A stretch of 64,000 nt of DNA from Candidatus Methylobacter favarea (GTDB taxonomy: Bacteria; Pseudomonadota; Gammaproteobacteria; Methylococcales; Methylomonadaceae), in NCBI RefSeq assembly GCF_902806695.1, contig NZ_CADCXN010000002.1, positions 1 to 64,000 of the forward strand, in the 5' to 3' direction. Each line of letters starts with the position of its first letter. The stretch's first letter is position 1. Shown here piece after piece: positions 28,605 to 37,530 of the stretch. The translations under genes and the position numbers were made by a program. The notes under the pieces were generated by a model. It ran no database searches and was not told where the DNA came from. It was given only the letters and a program-made list of their open reading frames with translations.

Positions 28605-29168
28605 ATGGCTGCAACCCCTTCAAACATGCTGCCTTTGGGCACCCTGGCACCGGACTTTAATTTATCTGATACTATGACGGGCTCTCATAAAACCTTGCAA
28701 GCGTTAAAAGGAGAAAAAGGCACAGTGGTAATGTTTATTTGTAATCATTGCCCTTATGTTCTCCATGTTAAAGACCAGTTAATCGATATTGCCAGACATT
28801 ACCAAAAAGAAGGCATTCATTTCATCGCTATCAGTTCCAATGATATTAAGGAGTATCCCCAGGATGCGCCTGATAAAATGAAACAGATGATGGCAAGCTG
28901 GGGGCAGCCTTTTTCTGCTTATCTGTATGATGAAAGCCAGGAAATTGCCAAAGCCTATCAAGCTGCCTGTACGCCGGACATTTATGTATTTGATAAAAGT
29001 TTGGCCTGCGTTTATCGCGGACGCCTGGACGGCGCCACACCTAAAAACGATATTCCGCTTACAGGCGAAGATTTACGGGGTGCTCTGGATAACTTACTGG
29101 CAGGAAAAGCTATCAGTGAAAAGCAAATCCCCAGCATCGGTTGCAATATAAAATGGAAAGCCGCATAG
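28605..29168 (+). CDS. Thioredoxin-family / AhpC-TSA-like redoxin
   Basis: The protein has 187 residues. LAPDFNLSDTMTG begins the redoxin fold, and the active site is VMFICNHCPYVLHVK with Cys46 and Cys49 in a CxxC arrangement. ACTPDIYVFD contains the cis-Pro loop, and YRGRLDGATPKND is typical of this subfamily. There is no signal peptide, so it is cytoplasmic. It probably reduces disulfides or peroxides, but its partner is unknown. It appears to be a single-gene unit with a good Shine-Dalgarno sequence. Confidence 0.88.
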   Translation: MAATPSNMLPLGTLAPDFNLSDTMTGSHKTLQALKGEKGTVVMFICNHCPYVLHVKDQLIDIARHYQKEGIHFIAISSNDIKEYPQDAPDKMKQMMASWGQPFSAYLYDESQEIAKAYQAACTPDIYVFDKSLACVYRGRLDGATPKNDIPLTGEDLRGALDNLLAGKAISEKQIPSIGCNIKWKAA

Positions 29169-29371
29169 CTTTGAGAGACGCTAGACCATCCGCACCTTAA
29201 CGATTACAGTTTTTTAGGCAATCGCAGATTAAGGAGGCAGGTCTATCTGGCTAGTCAGCTATGTTAACCCTGCTTTCCTGCAGGGTCAGGTTTAATAGCC
29301 CATTTGAAACGAGTCCATCTCAGGAATCATCAGTAGTATTATCAACGCCCCTTTTTTGTTATCGAATTTAC

Positions 29372-31648
29372 ATGGCAATACCTGCTTATTCTCTTTTAGA
29401 AAATCTTGCTTTCAATTTCATTATTTTTGAATTGGATTATTCTACTCATCCTTCGAGAATTTCTGCTGTCATTAAACATGTTAATCGTTCTGCAACAACG
29501 CTTTTAGGCTACAGTGAAAAAGAACTTGTAGAAAAGCCGCTTGCTGTTATTTTTGCGCCGGAAAATGAAACGCAGCAATGGCAGACCGCCATTAAAAATT
29601 TAGCCGCTGAAAATCTCAGCAAAAGCTTTAAGGGAAAAATAGTTACCAAAGCGAATAAGGAAATCCAGGCAGTCTTATCCTTTTCGCTCTTACCGGGCGA
29701 AAAGCCGGAAAAAACCGTCATTTTGCTTATCCAGAAACTTGAGGTCAAGAAGCCGCAAGATAAAGACGTATTTATAATGCATAGGGCTGTGGAACAAAGC
29801 GCCAGCGCAGTAATTATTACTGATCTTAACGGCCGCATTGAATATTTGAATCCGAAGTTCACTGAACTCACCGGCTACACCGCCGCAGAACTGATTGGAC
29901 AAAGCGCCGGCATTCTGCATCCCGACGATAGGTATAAGGAACATTATCATGCCATGCGAGAAATGCTTTTCAGCTGGGGAGAATGGCGCGGAGAAATAAA
30001 AAACCGGAAGAAAAACGGCGAAGTTTATTGGTCTCATGAATGCATCAGCGCTATTAAAAATGACCAGGGCGAGATAACTCACTTTTTAACTGTTGAAGAA
30101 GATATTACCCGAAAAAAACAAGTGGAGTCAGCATTGTCCGAAAGTGAAGAACGTTTCCGGCAGATGGCGGAAATGACCGGCGAATGGTTATGGGAGCAAG
30201 ATCCCGACGGTTATTATACCTATAGCAGCACCGCCGTTAATCAAATTCTCGGTTTTAAACAAGAGGAAGTTATCGGCAAACACTATACCGAGTTTTTAAC
30301 CGCCCAGGATAAAGTAGACCAGCAGTCTTATGTCGGAAACCGGCAACCGTTTTATGCTCTGATTAATCATTATCACCATAAAGACGGACATGAGGTCCTT
30401 ACCGAATCGACCGGCTTGCCGATTATCGGCGCCGACGGGAAACTGCTCAAATGGCGCGGCGTCGATCGGGATATTACCGCCAAAAAACATTTTCAGGACG
30501 CGCTCATAGACAGTGAAAAACGTACCCGGCTTATTATTGAAAGCTCCTTAAGCGCCATTGTCATCATGAATTCATTCGGGATCATTATCGACTGGAATCA
30601 CCACTCCGAAAAAATGTTCGGCTGGTTGCGCATGGAAGCGATAGGGCAACATCTGGAAGAGTTAATCATACCGATGCGTTTTCGAAGCGCTCATCGACAG
30701 GGACTGAAAGAGTTTCTGCATTCCGGCAAAGGCCCCTTCTTAAACCGGCAGATTGAGCATGTGGCCTTGCGTCGTGATGGTTCTGAATTTCCTGTTGAAT
30801 TCAGTGTTTCCCCTTTGAAATTAGGCAATGCCTATATATTCAGCGGCTTTATCCATGACATTACGGCTCGCAAAGCCGCCGAGCGGCAAATCCGCCAGGC
30901 GCAGGTTAATCTGGCCATTGCCCAAAGCGAAATCAAGATAGCCCACCAGATTCAGGCTTCCCTATTACCCTCCGCCCCAATTAAGTCCGAGCACTTTGAA
31001 ATAACCGGCTTTTGCTTGCCTGCCCATCAGGTAGGAGGTGACTATTTTGATTACTTTTTTCGCAATAAAGACTATCTGGATATGGTTATTGCTGATGTTT
31101 CCGGTCATTCCGTCGGTCCGGCGCTTTTTATGGTGGAAGCCCGCAGCGCTATCCGAACCCAAGCAAGCGGGACATGGACACCTTCAGAAACATTAAAGAT
31201 AATCAATAATTTTCTCTTTAGGGATTTGAATAAAGCAGATTTCTTCATTACTCTTTTTTATCTGCAGTATGACCTTACCACTCATCAATTAAGTTTTGCC
31301 AATGCAGGTCATCCGCCGCCTTTATTGCTCAGATCTTTACAATCTGAATGCACCCAACTCGACGCTGACGGACTGATACTCGGTATACGCGAAAATGTAG
31401 TTTTTGAGGAAAAAAAAACGTCTCTGTCACAAGGCGATCTGATTCTTTTTTATACCGACGGATTAACGGAAGCAGAAAATGTCCAAGGTGAGTTTTTTGG
31501 CATAAAGCGCGTCAGTGAAATTTTCATACGCTACGCCCACCAAGGCCCGCAGGCGATTATTGACGCTTTGCTGGAGCAGTTAAAGCAATTTTGCCAAAGC
31601 GAATCATTTAAAGATGATGTAACCTTAATGATATTCAAACGCAGGTAA
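29372..31648 (+). CDS. Multi-PAS sensor with PP2C-type (SpoIIE/RsbU) phosphatase domain
   Basis: About 758 residues if it starts at ATG 29372 (MAIPAYSLLENLAFNF); an upstream in-frame ATG at 29261 adds 37 residues with poor fit. Four PAS domains follow one another over about residues 10-510, with repeats such as ITDLNGRIEYLNPKFTELTG and 'DITRKK/DITAKK/DITARK' linker ends. A short coiled coil (about 520-545) leads to the phosphatase domain: HQVGGDYFDYFF, MVIADVSGHSVGPALFM, FANAGHPPPLLL, FYTDGLTEAEN and KDDVTLMIFKRR. It probably senses a cytoplasmic signal and dephosphorylates an anti-sigma antagonist or a similar partner, but none is encoded next to it. Confidence 0.88.
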   Translation: MAIPAYSLLENLAFNFIIFELDYSTHPSRISAVIKHVNRSATTLLGYSEKELVEKPLAVIFAPENETQQWQTAIKNLAAENLSKSFKGKIVTKANKEIQAVLSFSLLPGEKPEKTVILLIQKLEVKKPQDKDVFIMHRAVEQSASAVIITDLNGRIEYLNPKFTELTGYTAAELIGQSAGILHPDDRYKEHYHAMREMLFSWGEWRGEIKNRKKNGEVYWSHECISAIKNDQGEITHFLTVEEDITRKKQVESALSESEERFRQMAEMTGEWLWEQDPDGYYTYSSTAVNQILGFKQEEVIGKHYTEFLTAQDKVDQQSYVGNRQPFYALINHYHHKDGHEVLTESTGLPIIGADGKLLKWRGVDRDITAKKHFQDALIDSEKRTRLIIESSLSAIVIMNSFGIIIDWNHHSEKMFGWLRMEAIGQHLEELIIPMRFRSAHRQGLKEFLHSGKGPFLNRQIEHVALRRDGSEFPVEFSVSPLKLGNAYIFSGFIHDITARKAAERQIRQAQVNLAIAQSEIKIAHQIQASLLPSAPIKSEHFEITGFCLPAHQVGGDYFDYFFRNKDYLDMVIADVSGHSVGPALFMVEARSAIRTQASGTWTPSETLKIINNFLFRDLNKADFFITLFYLQYDLTTHQLSFANAGHPPPLLLRSLQSECTQLDADGLILGIRENVVFEEKKTSLSQGDLILFYTDGLTEAENVQGEFFGIKRVSEIFIRYAHQGPQAIIDALLEQLKQFCQSESFKDDVTLMIFKRR

Positions 31649-31866
31649 ATTCAATAACCTGATGCCGGTATGCATCAACTTCCAAGCTCGTCCTCCAGGC
31701 TGTTATCCGTTGTGGTAGCCAGAAGCCGATCACCCAGTTTCTACTCATCGCGATCAAGTGCAGGCTCCTTCTTTCTTCGGCTGTCGGATAAGGCTAGCGA
31801 GAGAAGATTAAAAATTATGAAATTGATATGGGAACTCTCATATTGATACCAGTGGCTATTTTTCTA

Positions 31867-32163
31867 TCAGCTTAAAAAATCAATGATAGCCTTATTTTTT
31901 GGGGCGCTTGCAGATGCATCCGCTTGCGTAATCTGATGCCGTATAAGCGTCAACTTTTTAACATAGCTGAGTGTTGGCTTCAGTTTCTCATCGATATTTG
32001 CAGTGCCAATATCATTTTTTAATCGATCAAAGACAGCTTCACCGATACCCAATTCGGCAGAAGCATCTTTAAAAGGAAGGAGCGCCGCCACTGGAAATTT
32101 CAACAGCGCGCTCTGCTTTTTCTTGCCGCCCCGTGAATTTAAAGAAGCTTCAAAATATTTCAT
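31867..32163 (-). pseudogene. Possible truncated AhpD/carboxymuconolactone-decarboxylase-like fragment
   Basis: The frame has 98 codons. The middle, IDEKLKPTLSYVKKLTLIRH then QITQADASA, resembles the 'k.r..l.Fa.KLT..p..vt..Dv..L' segment of peroxidase-related AhpD-like proteins. The catalytic CxxxH region normally lies before it and is not seen, and the last 40 or so residues typical of the family are missing. It has no clear Shine-Dalgarno sequence. It may instead be an unrelated hypothetical protein. Confidence 0.35.
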
Positions 32164-32911
32164 TTAATAAAAATGAACTTCGGCAATATTGTGATAAGGG
32201 CTTGTTCGCCTAAGGCTGAGGTTATTCGAAATGCTGTAATGCAGATTTTTTCAGCCAATTTCTCAACCGCATCGGCATGTGTTTATCGGCATAGCCCAAC
32301 TCAAAAGTTTAATGATCTGTCGGCGTGGGATACCTCACTATCAATTTTGTTTCTCTTATAGGTTACTGGTATAGCTGGTCAAATGAAAAGTTATTTTTAT
32401 AAATTAATAATCATAGTGAAATCAAGGAGCGCCGGGCGATTATTACTCCTCTGAAACCAGAGTCTATACGCAATATATGAAGATCGAATAATTCATAGTT
32501 AATATGAAACTATAGGTTTTACCTAGAACACTTGTGCTTGTCAAGGTTAGCTCGGCCTTACAAGGCGCCAGCAAGGCTCGCCTGTAACGGCTGATCTGTC
32601 GGCTATAGACAGGTCCGGGGTGCCGGCAACACGGGGGCACGGTGGAGACAAAAGACAAGCTGACGTGATACAAGGCTGACTTGGCGTGTCGTGTTGCCGC
32701 TGTCGAGGGCATAGGTGACCTCCAGCCGCAGAGCTTCTGAATAAGGACGAGGCAGGGCGGGGCACATCAGTGACAACTAAAGCTTTACAGTTTAACAATT
32801 CTCTTGATCATAGGCGACAGATCATTGCTCTAGTTTCCACTGCCGGCCAGACCCGCAGCCATTAATAATCAAAGGATATAATTGATTTTGTCGTAATCTT
32901 AACCTCACTCG
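32164..32911. other. Intergenic region with a GC-rich block
   Basis: No gene is recognised. About 32530-32790 is clearly richer in GC than its surroundings and contains long antisense-type open frames without a recognisable product. It may be a fragment of a mobile element or of transferred DNA. The flanking parts are AT-rich and show no structure I can name. Confidence 0.4.
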
Positions 32912-33355
32912 CTATTCAACCTTTTCCACATCAAACACCGTGCCGCGAATGGCAATGACTTTTACCCGTGTATTGATATCACAATCTTCGCCATGAACTT
33001 TCCAGATAGAATCATCCACTTTTATTTTACCCTGCCCGTTTTTTATCGGCTCGTACAAACTGAATACACGGCCTATGTATTGGGCGCCGCGTTTGTTTAA
33101 CAAAGGCTGGTCCGTTTCTATAGGATGTTTTTTGCCATAAAACTTCCAGGCCCCGATCGCAGCAAGCGACAATACGGAAAAAATAAACATCTGTATGTCC
33201 ATGCTCAGCGCAGGCATCAGCCATAACAGGCAGCCGGTTATAAAGCCGGCAGCCGCCAGCCACATAAAGAAAAAGCCGGGGGTCAGTATTTCCAGAACCA
33301 AAAAGAGGAGCGCCAATACCCACCAATACCAAAAAACAAATTCCAGTTCAGCCAT
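32912..33355 (-). CDS. NfeD-like membrane protein
   Basis: The protein has 147 residues. The N-terminal half holds two to three membrane segments (FWYWWVLALLFLVLEIL, FFFMWLAAAGFITGCLLWL, MFIFSVLSLAAIGAW). The C-terminal half is a small OB-fold domain (IKVDDSIWKVHGEDCDINTR then VKVIAIRGTVFDVEKVE). Short NfeD proteins of this kind partner with the SPFH protein encoded three bases upstream and help organise membrane microdomains or protein quality control. Confidence 0.88.
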   Translation of the reverse strand: MAELEFVFWYWWVLALLFLVLEILTPGFFFMWLAAAGFITGCLLWLMPALSMDIQMFIFSVLSLAAIGAWKFYGKKHPIETDQPLLNKRGAQYIGRVFSLYEPIKNGQGKIKVDDSIWKVHGEDCDINTRVKVIAIRGTVFDVEKVE

Positions 33356-33358
33356 AAT

Positions 33359-34279
33359 TTAACTTTTTTTAGTCATGGCTGCTTTAGCCAGTTCGGTAAT
33401 GCCCCCGAGGGCGCCAATGACATTTGATGCTTCCAGGGGCATAAATACCAGTTTGCTGTTGTCAGCAGAGGCAATGCTTTTTAAAGATTCAATATATTTC
33501 TGTGCGACAAAATAATTAACCGCCTGTATATCGCCTTTACTGATTGCTTCCGATACCATCAAGGTTGCTCTGGCTTCAGCCTGAGCCAGACGTTCGCGCG
33601 CATCGGCATCGCGGTAAGCGGCTTCCTTGCGGCCTTCGGCATCAAGAATAGCCGCCTGCTGCGCGCCTTCCGCGCGCAAAATTTCGGATTGCCGCAAACC
33701 TTCTGCTTCGAGGATAGATGCGCGCTTTAAGCGCTCGGCTTTCATTTGTCTGCCCATCGCTTCAACCAGATCTTTGGGCGGCGCAATGTCCTTGATTTCA
33801 ATCCGGGTCGCCTTGATTCCCCAGGGCGTCGTCGCATCGTCTACAACGGTAAGCAGTCTGGCATTGATATTATCCCGGCGGGACAGCAACTCATCCAGAT
33901 CCATTGATCCCATGACGGTGCGAATATTGGTCATTACCAGATTCAGAATGGCCCAGTCCAGTTTGCTGACTTCGTAGGCGGCTTTGGCGGCATCCATGAC
34001 CTGGTAAAAAACCACGCCGTCAACCGTAACCATCGCATTATCCTTGGTAATGACTTCCTGGGACGGCACATCCATCACCTGTTCCATCATAATCATCTTC
34101 CTGCCGATACGGTCAATAACCGGCATGATAATGTTCAGCCCCGGCGTCAGCGTATTGGTATATTTTCCAAAGCGCTCCACCGTATATTCCATGCCCTGGG
34201 GAACGGACTTGACACTCATAAATACCAGCACGACAGCAAAAACAAGTAATACCAAGACAAATACGCTAAATCCGCCCAT
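33359..34279 (-). CDS. qmcA: SPFH/stomatin-like membrane protein, QmcA type
   Basis: The protein has 306 residues. One N-terminal membrane segment ([20 protein letters not shown]) is followed by the SPFH domain ([51 protein letters not shown]). An Ala/Glu-rich coiled coil follows ([19 protein letters not shown]). This is the paraslipin/QmcA layout. It forms large oligomers at the inner membrane with the NfeD-like protein encoded next. The gene order qmcA-nfeD is widely conserved. Confidence 0.9.
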   Translation of the reverse strand: MGGFSVFVLVLLVFAVVLVFMSVKSVPQGMEYTVERFGKYTNTLTPGLNIIMPVIDRIGRKMIMMEQVMDVPSQEVITKDNAMVTVDGVVFYQVMDAAKAAYEVSKLDWAILNLVMTNIRTVMGSMDLDELLSRRDNINARLLTVVDDATTPWGIKATRIEIKDIAPPKDLVEAMGRQMKAERLKRASILEAEGLRQSEILRAEGAQQAAILDAEGRKEAAYRDADARERLAQAEARATLMVSEAISKGDIQAVNYFVAQKYIESLKSIASADNSKLVFMPLEASNVIGALGGITELAKAAMTKKS

Positions 34280-34545
34280 CGGGGCCTCCTGATTTTTATA
34301 ATTATGTGGCTTTTTGTAGGACTGACTTCAGCCGCCACTGATTGAAATGACCCTTACCTGGGGATGCTAAAGCCGCAGCTACAGGATAATCTTAAGCGCT
34401 GCTTCAATGTTATGCCCTAAATTCGTAGTAGGCATCGTCTTTATTAAAGTGAAGCCTTAAAATAATACGATAGGCAGTTGCAATAAGACGCCCAACTAAA
34501 TAATAATGCAAATCTTGCCGGATAAAAGTTTAAACAGGTAAATAT

Positions 34546-34818
34546 ATGATAATAGCCGCATTTAACTTAGGAATAGTAACGCTCCTTTTTTTCATTATAG
34601 GAATGATCAAGCCAAAGTGGGTTTTATTCTTTTTGAAAAAACCCGACAGGTTTATGGTGCTGATTATTTCGGCCGTTTTATTCATGATCAGTGCTACCCT
34701 TTACGGAGAAGGGAATCGGCGGGAGGAGATGAAAGCCGCTTCTAAAAAAACGGCTCCTCAAAATACGTCGCCAATGCCGTCTCCTATTCCTGTGCCTAAA
34801 ACATCAGAGGCCAAATAA
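34546..34818 (+). CDS. Small two-helix membrane protein, unknown function
   Basis: The protein has 90 residues. Two membrane segments (AAFNLGIVTLLFFIIGMI and MVLIISAVLFMISATL) flank a short loop, with KPKWVLFFLKKPDR between them. A charged, Pro/Ser-rich tail follows (NRREEMKAASKKTA then PSPIPVPKTSEAK). The start follows a ...AACAGGTAAAT stretch that can serve as a ribosome binding site. No family is recognised. The gene stands alone. Confidence 0.6.
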   Translation: MIIAAFNLGIVTLLFFIIGMIKPKWVLFFLKKPDRFMVLIISAVLFMISATLYGEGNRREEMKAASKKTAPQNTSPMPSPIPVPKTSEAK

Positions 34819-35238
34819 ATGCGGCTCAGTGATTTTTAATGGAGCACTAGCCAATCAACCATTACACTTACATCTAAAACCGTTGCCTGCCTGTAATTAT
34901 TGAATAATAATCCGACAATCAGCGCTTAGGGCTTCGGCTGCAGAAACACAAGTTCCCGTCTGTTTTGTCAGAAATCGTGATTCTGACTCTTATGGCAAAA
35001 CAGACGTCCGAATAAAAATCTTCGCTGTAAATCCCATTCATTGCTGCATAAGAATTCCTGACAGCCGGCTTTTGTGAATTTTGCTGCCGCCTGATGCATC
35101 GAGAGATAAGCATGAAAAAACTTGTCTGAGCTAAAATAAATAATTTCTTGCCGTTGCGAGTAAATTGAATGATGCTAATATCAATGGCCGGTTTATAGCG
35201 TTTTTTGCATTATTTGTCTCTTACACAGGAGCGCCTCC
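34819..35238. other. Intergenic region with a long hairpin
   Basis: No gene is supported in these 0.4 kb. It contains the strong inverted repeat at 34957-35006. The last bases carry the ribosome binding site (CACAGGAGCG) for the ParA-like gene at 35239. Confidence 0.45.
34957..35006. repeat. 50-nt hairpin with perfect 11-bp outer stem
   Basis: CGTCTGTTTTG (34957-34967) is the exact reverse complement of CAAAACAGACG (34996-35006). An inner TCAGAA/TTCTGA stem (34968-34986) lies just inside it, so the whole element folds into a nested hairpin. No T-run follows immediately, so it is not an obvious intrinsic terminator. It could be a REP-like element, a protein-binding site, or an mRNA 3' structure of the small membrane protein gene. 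Confidence 0.75.
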
Positions 35239-35985
35239 ATGAAGGTACTGGCTTTATACAGCATAAAAGGTGGCGTTGGTAAAACCTCAAGCGCGGTAAA
35301 TCTGGCCTTTATTGCTGCCCGAAACGGCTACCGGACCCTGGTATGGGATCTGGACCCCCAAGGAGCCAGCAGTTTTTACTTTCGCATCAAGCCTAAAGTG
35401 AAAGGCGGCAGTAAAGAGTTAATTGCCGGAAAACGCGAGCTGGACGGATTAATTAAAGGCACTGATTTTGAGCATCTGGATTTATTACCCTCGGATTTTT
35501 CATTCAGAAACCTGGACCTGGTTCTCGATGACAAGAAAAAACCGACCCGGCAACTTAAAAAACTCCTTAAGCCGCTGGCAGCAGAATATGATTTCATTTT
35601 TCTGGATTGCCCGCCCAATATTTCATTATTGTCAGAAGCTGTTTTTGAAGCGTCTGATATTTTACTGTCGCCGGTCATACCTACGATATTGTCTTTAAGA
35701 ACCCTGGAACAATTAAAAAAATTCATTGCCGACCAGAAGCTGGACCAATTAATACTCATGCCGTTCTTCGGTATGGCCGACCGGCGTAAAAAAATGCACA
35801 GGGAGATAATGCAAAGCATGATCAAGGACAACCCGGACATTCTTGGAATAGCCATTCCGTACGCCAGCGATATCGAACGTATGGGCGTGGAGCGCATGCC
35901 TCTTGGCGGCTACATCAATAAAAGCCGCTCCACCGATGCCTACAATGAACTATGGCAGGAAATTCTGGCTCGCATTAACGCCTGA
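35239..35985 (+). CDS. ParA/MinD-family ATPase (orphan)
   Basis: The protein has 248 residues. The deviant Walker A is KGGVGKTS at residues 10-17, with the signature Lys10. LVWDLDPQGASSFYF is the Walker A' region and DFIFLDCPPNISLL is Walker B. It is a cytoplasmic ATPase that probably positions a cargo or partner on nucleoid or membrane. No ParB or parS site is seen, and the MgtE gene downstream is unrelated, so its cargo is unknown. A strong ribosome binding site (CAGGAGCG) precedes the ATG. Confidence 0.88.
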   Translation: MKVLALYSIKGGVGKTSSAVNLAFIAARNGYRTLVWDLDPQGASSFYFRIKPKVKGGSKELIAGKRELDGLIKGTDFEHLDLLPSDFSFRNLDLVLDDKKKPTRQLKKLLKPLAAEYDFIFLDCPPNISLLSEAVFEASDILLSPVIPTILSLRTLEQLKKFIADQKLDQLILMPFFGMADRRKKMHREIMQSMIKDNPDILGIAIPYASDIERMGVERMPLGGYINKSRSTDAYNELWQEILARINA

Positions 35986-36064
35986 TTTTCAAATAATCCT
36001 TGTTCTTTAGCTTATTGGAAGACCGGGCCGAAGCGAAGCAAAATTAATACACACATCTACTTTT

Positions 36065-37519
36065 ATGGAAGAATCCTCTAACAAAGTTCATTCTGCGCAA
36101 TTCTTGCAGCATTATCTGGAAGAAGTTATCACGTTGCTCGAAAAACAGCAGATGGAGAAATCGCTTGTTGAAAGAAGCCCTACGACTAATCATGAACTGG
36201 TAGAGACTGTTCTGCATAATCAGCAGCAAACCCGTCTTCAGGAAATGTTTGCGCCCTTGCATCCGGCCGATATCGCCCATATTCTCGAATCGCTTCCCCT
36301 GGATCAGCGCAAGACCGTCTGGAATGCAATTAAAACCAGCCATGACGGACAGATTCTGCTGGAAGTATCCGATGCTGTGCGGGAAACATTAATTTCAGGG
36401 ATGGAAGCTGAAGAACTGGCGACGGTAGCTGCCCAATTAGACACTGACGAAATAGCAGATCTCGCGCCCGATATCCCCAAACGGGCTATGCTGAAAATTC
36501 TCAGGTTGTTGAACAGCAAAGAGCGCAAGCACTTGAATGACGTGTTAGCGTATCCCGAAGATCAGGTCGGGGCGCTGATGCATTTTGGCATGATTACCAT
36601 CAGAGAAGATCTGAATTTAAAAGCTGTTAAAGCCTATATCCGAAAACTTAAGAAATTACCGAGCCACACGGATAAATTATTTGTGGTTGATCAGAACGAT
36701 GTCGTCAAAGGTATTTTACCGTTGCAAAGACTCCTTACTTATTCCTCTATCCGGCAAGTAGCCGAAGTGATGGTGACCGATTTTATCCGGTTTCAGGTTG
36801 ACCAGAATACTGACGAAGCGGCGCGGGCGTTTGAGCGCTATGCGCTGATTTCAGCGCCGGTAGTCGATAATAACGGCAAGCTTCAGGGCCGGCTCTGCAT
36901 TGATTCCATTATGGATTTTATCCGCGAAGAAACAGACGAAGACCTGCTTTTGCAAGCCGGAGTCTCGGAAGAAGAAGATTTATTTTCCAGTGTCTGGAAA
37001 AGTGCGAAAAATCGCTGGGGCTGGCTTTTAATCAACATAGCCACGGCATTTATTTCCACCCGTATTATCGGCCTGTTTGAAAATGTTATTCTGCAACTGG
37101 TGGCATTGGCGTCATTAATGCCGATTGTGGCAGCTACCGGCGGCAATACGGGCAATCAGACCAGCATGCTCATTATCCGCTCACTGGCGCTGGGACAAAT
37201 TAGCCCGGCAAATGTGCGCCGATTGATAAAAAAGGAAGTGGCGCTTGCCATACTGAATGGCATTCTTTTAGGCATTGTTGTCGGCGGAGCGGTTATGCTG
37301 CTTTATCAGGATGAGGCGCTGGCCGGTGTAATGGCCATAGCCATATTTATCAACTTGCTGGTCGCGGTAGTGGTCGGACTGAGCATTCCCTTGCTGCGTC
37401 ATAAATTAGGCAAGGATCCCGCCATAGGCACGAGTGTCATGCTGACTTCCATCACTGACGCAATGGGATTCTTTATATTGCTAGGTCTGGCCAGCCTGTT
37501 TTTAATTCATACGCTCTGA
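36065..37519 (+). CDS. mgtE: Magnesium transporter MgtE
   Basis: The protein has 484 residues. The N-terminal helical superfamily domain (HPADIAHILESLPLDQRKTV) is followed by two CBS domains (about 145-265; YPEDQVGALM starts the linker). The channel domain of five membrane helices follows, with ASLMPIVAATGGNTGNQTSM and LAILNGILLGIVVG characteristic. It is an inner-membrane Mg2+ channel gated by cytosolic Mg2+ through the N and CBS domains. It converges with the NAD synthetase gene only 11 bases away. Confidence 0.93.
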   Translation: MEESSNKVHSAQFLQHYLEEVITLLEKQQMEKSLVERSPTTNHELVETVLHNQQQTRLQEMFAPLHPADIAHILESLPLDQRKTVWNAIKTSHDGQILLEVSDAVRETLISGMEAEELATVAAQLDTDEIADLAPDIPKRAMLKILRLLNSKERKHLNDVLAYPEDQVGALMHFGMITIREDLNLKAVKAYIRKLKKLPSHTDKLFVVDQNDVVKGILPLQRLLTYSSIRQVAEVMVTDFIRFQVDQNTDEAARAFERYALISAPVVDNNGKLQGRLCIDSIMDFIREETDEDLLLQAGVSEEEDLFSSVWKSAKNRWGWLLINIATAFISTRIIGLFENVILQLVALASLMPIVAATGGNTGNQTSMLIIRSLALGQISPANVRRLIKKEVALAILNGILLGIVVGGAVMLLYQDEALAGVMAIAIFINLLVAVVVGLSIPLLRHKLGKDPAIGTSVMLTSITDAMGFFILLGLASLFLIHTL

Positions 37520-37530
37520 TTCGACAAGAA

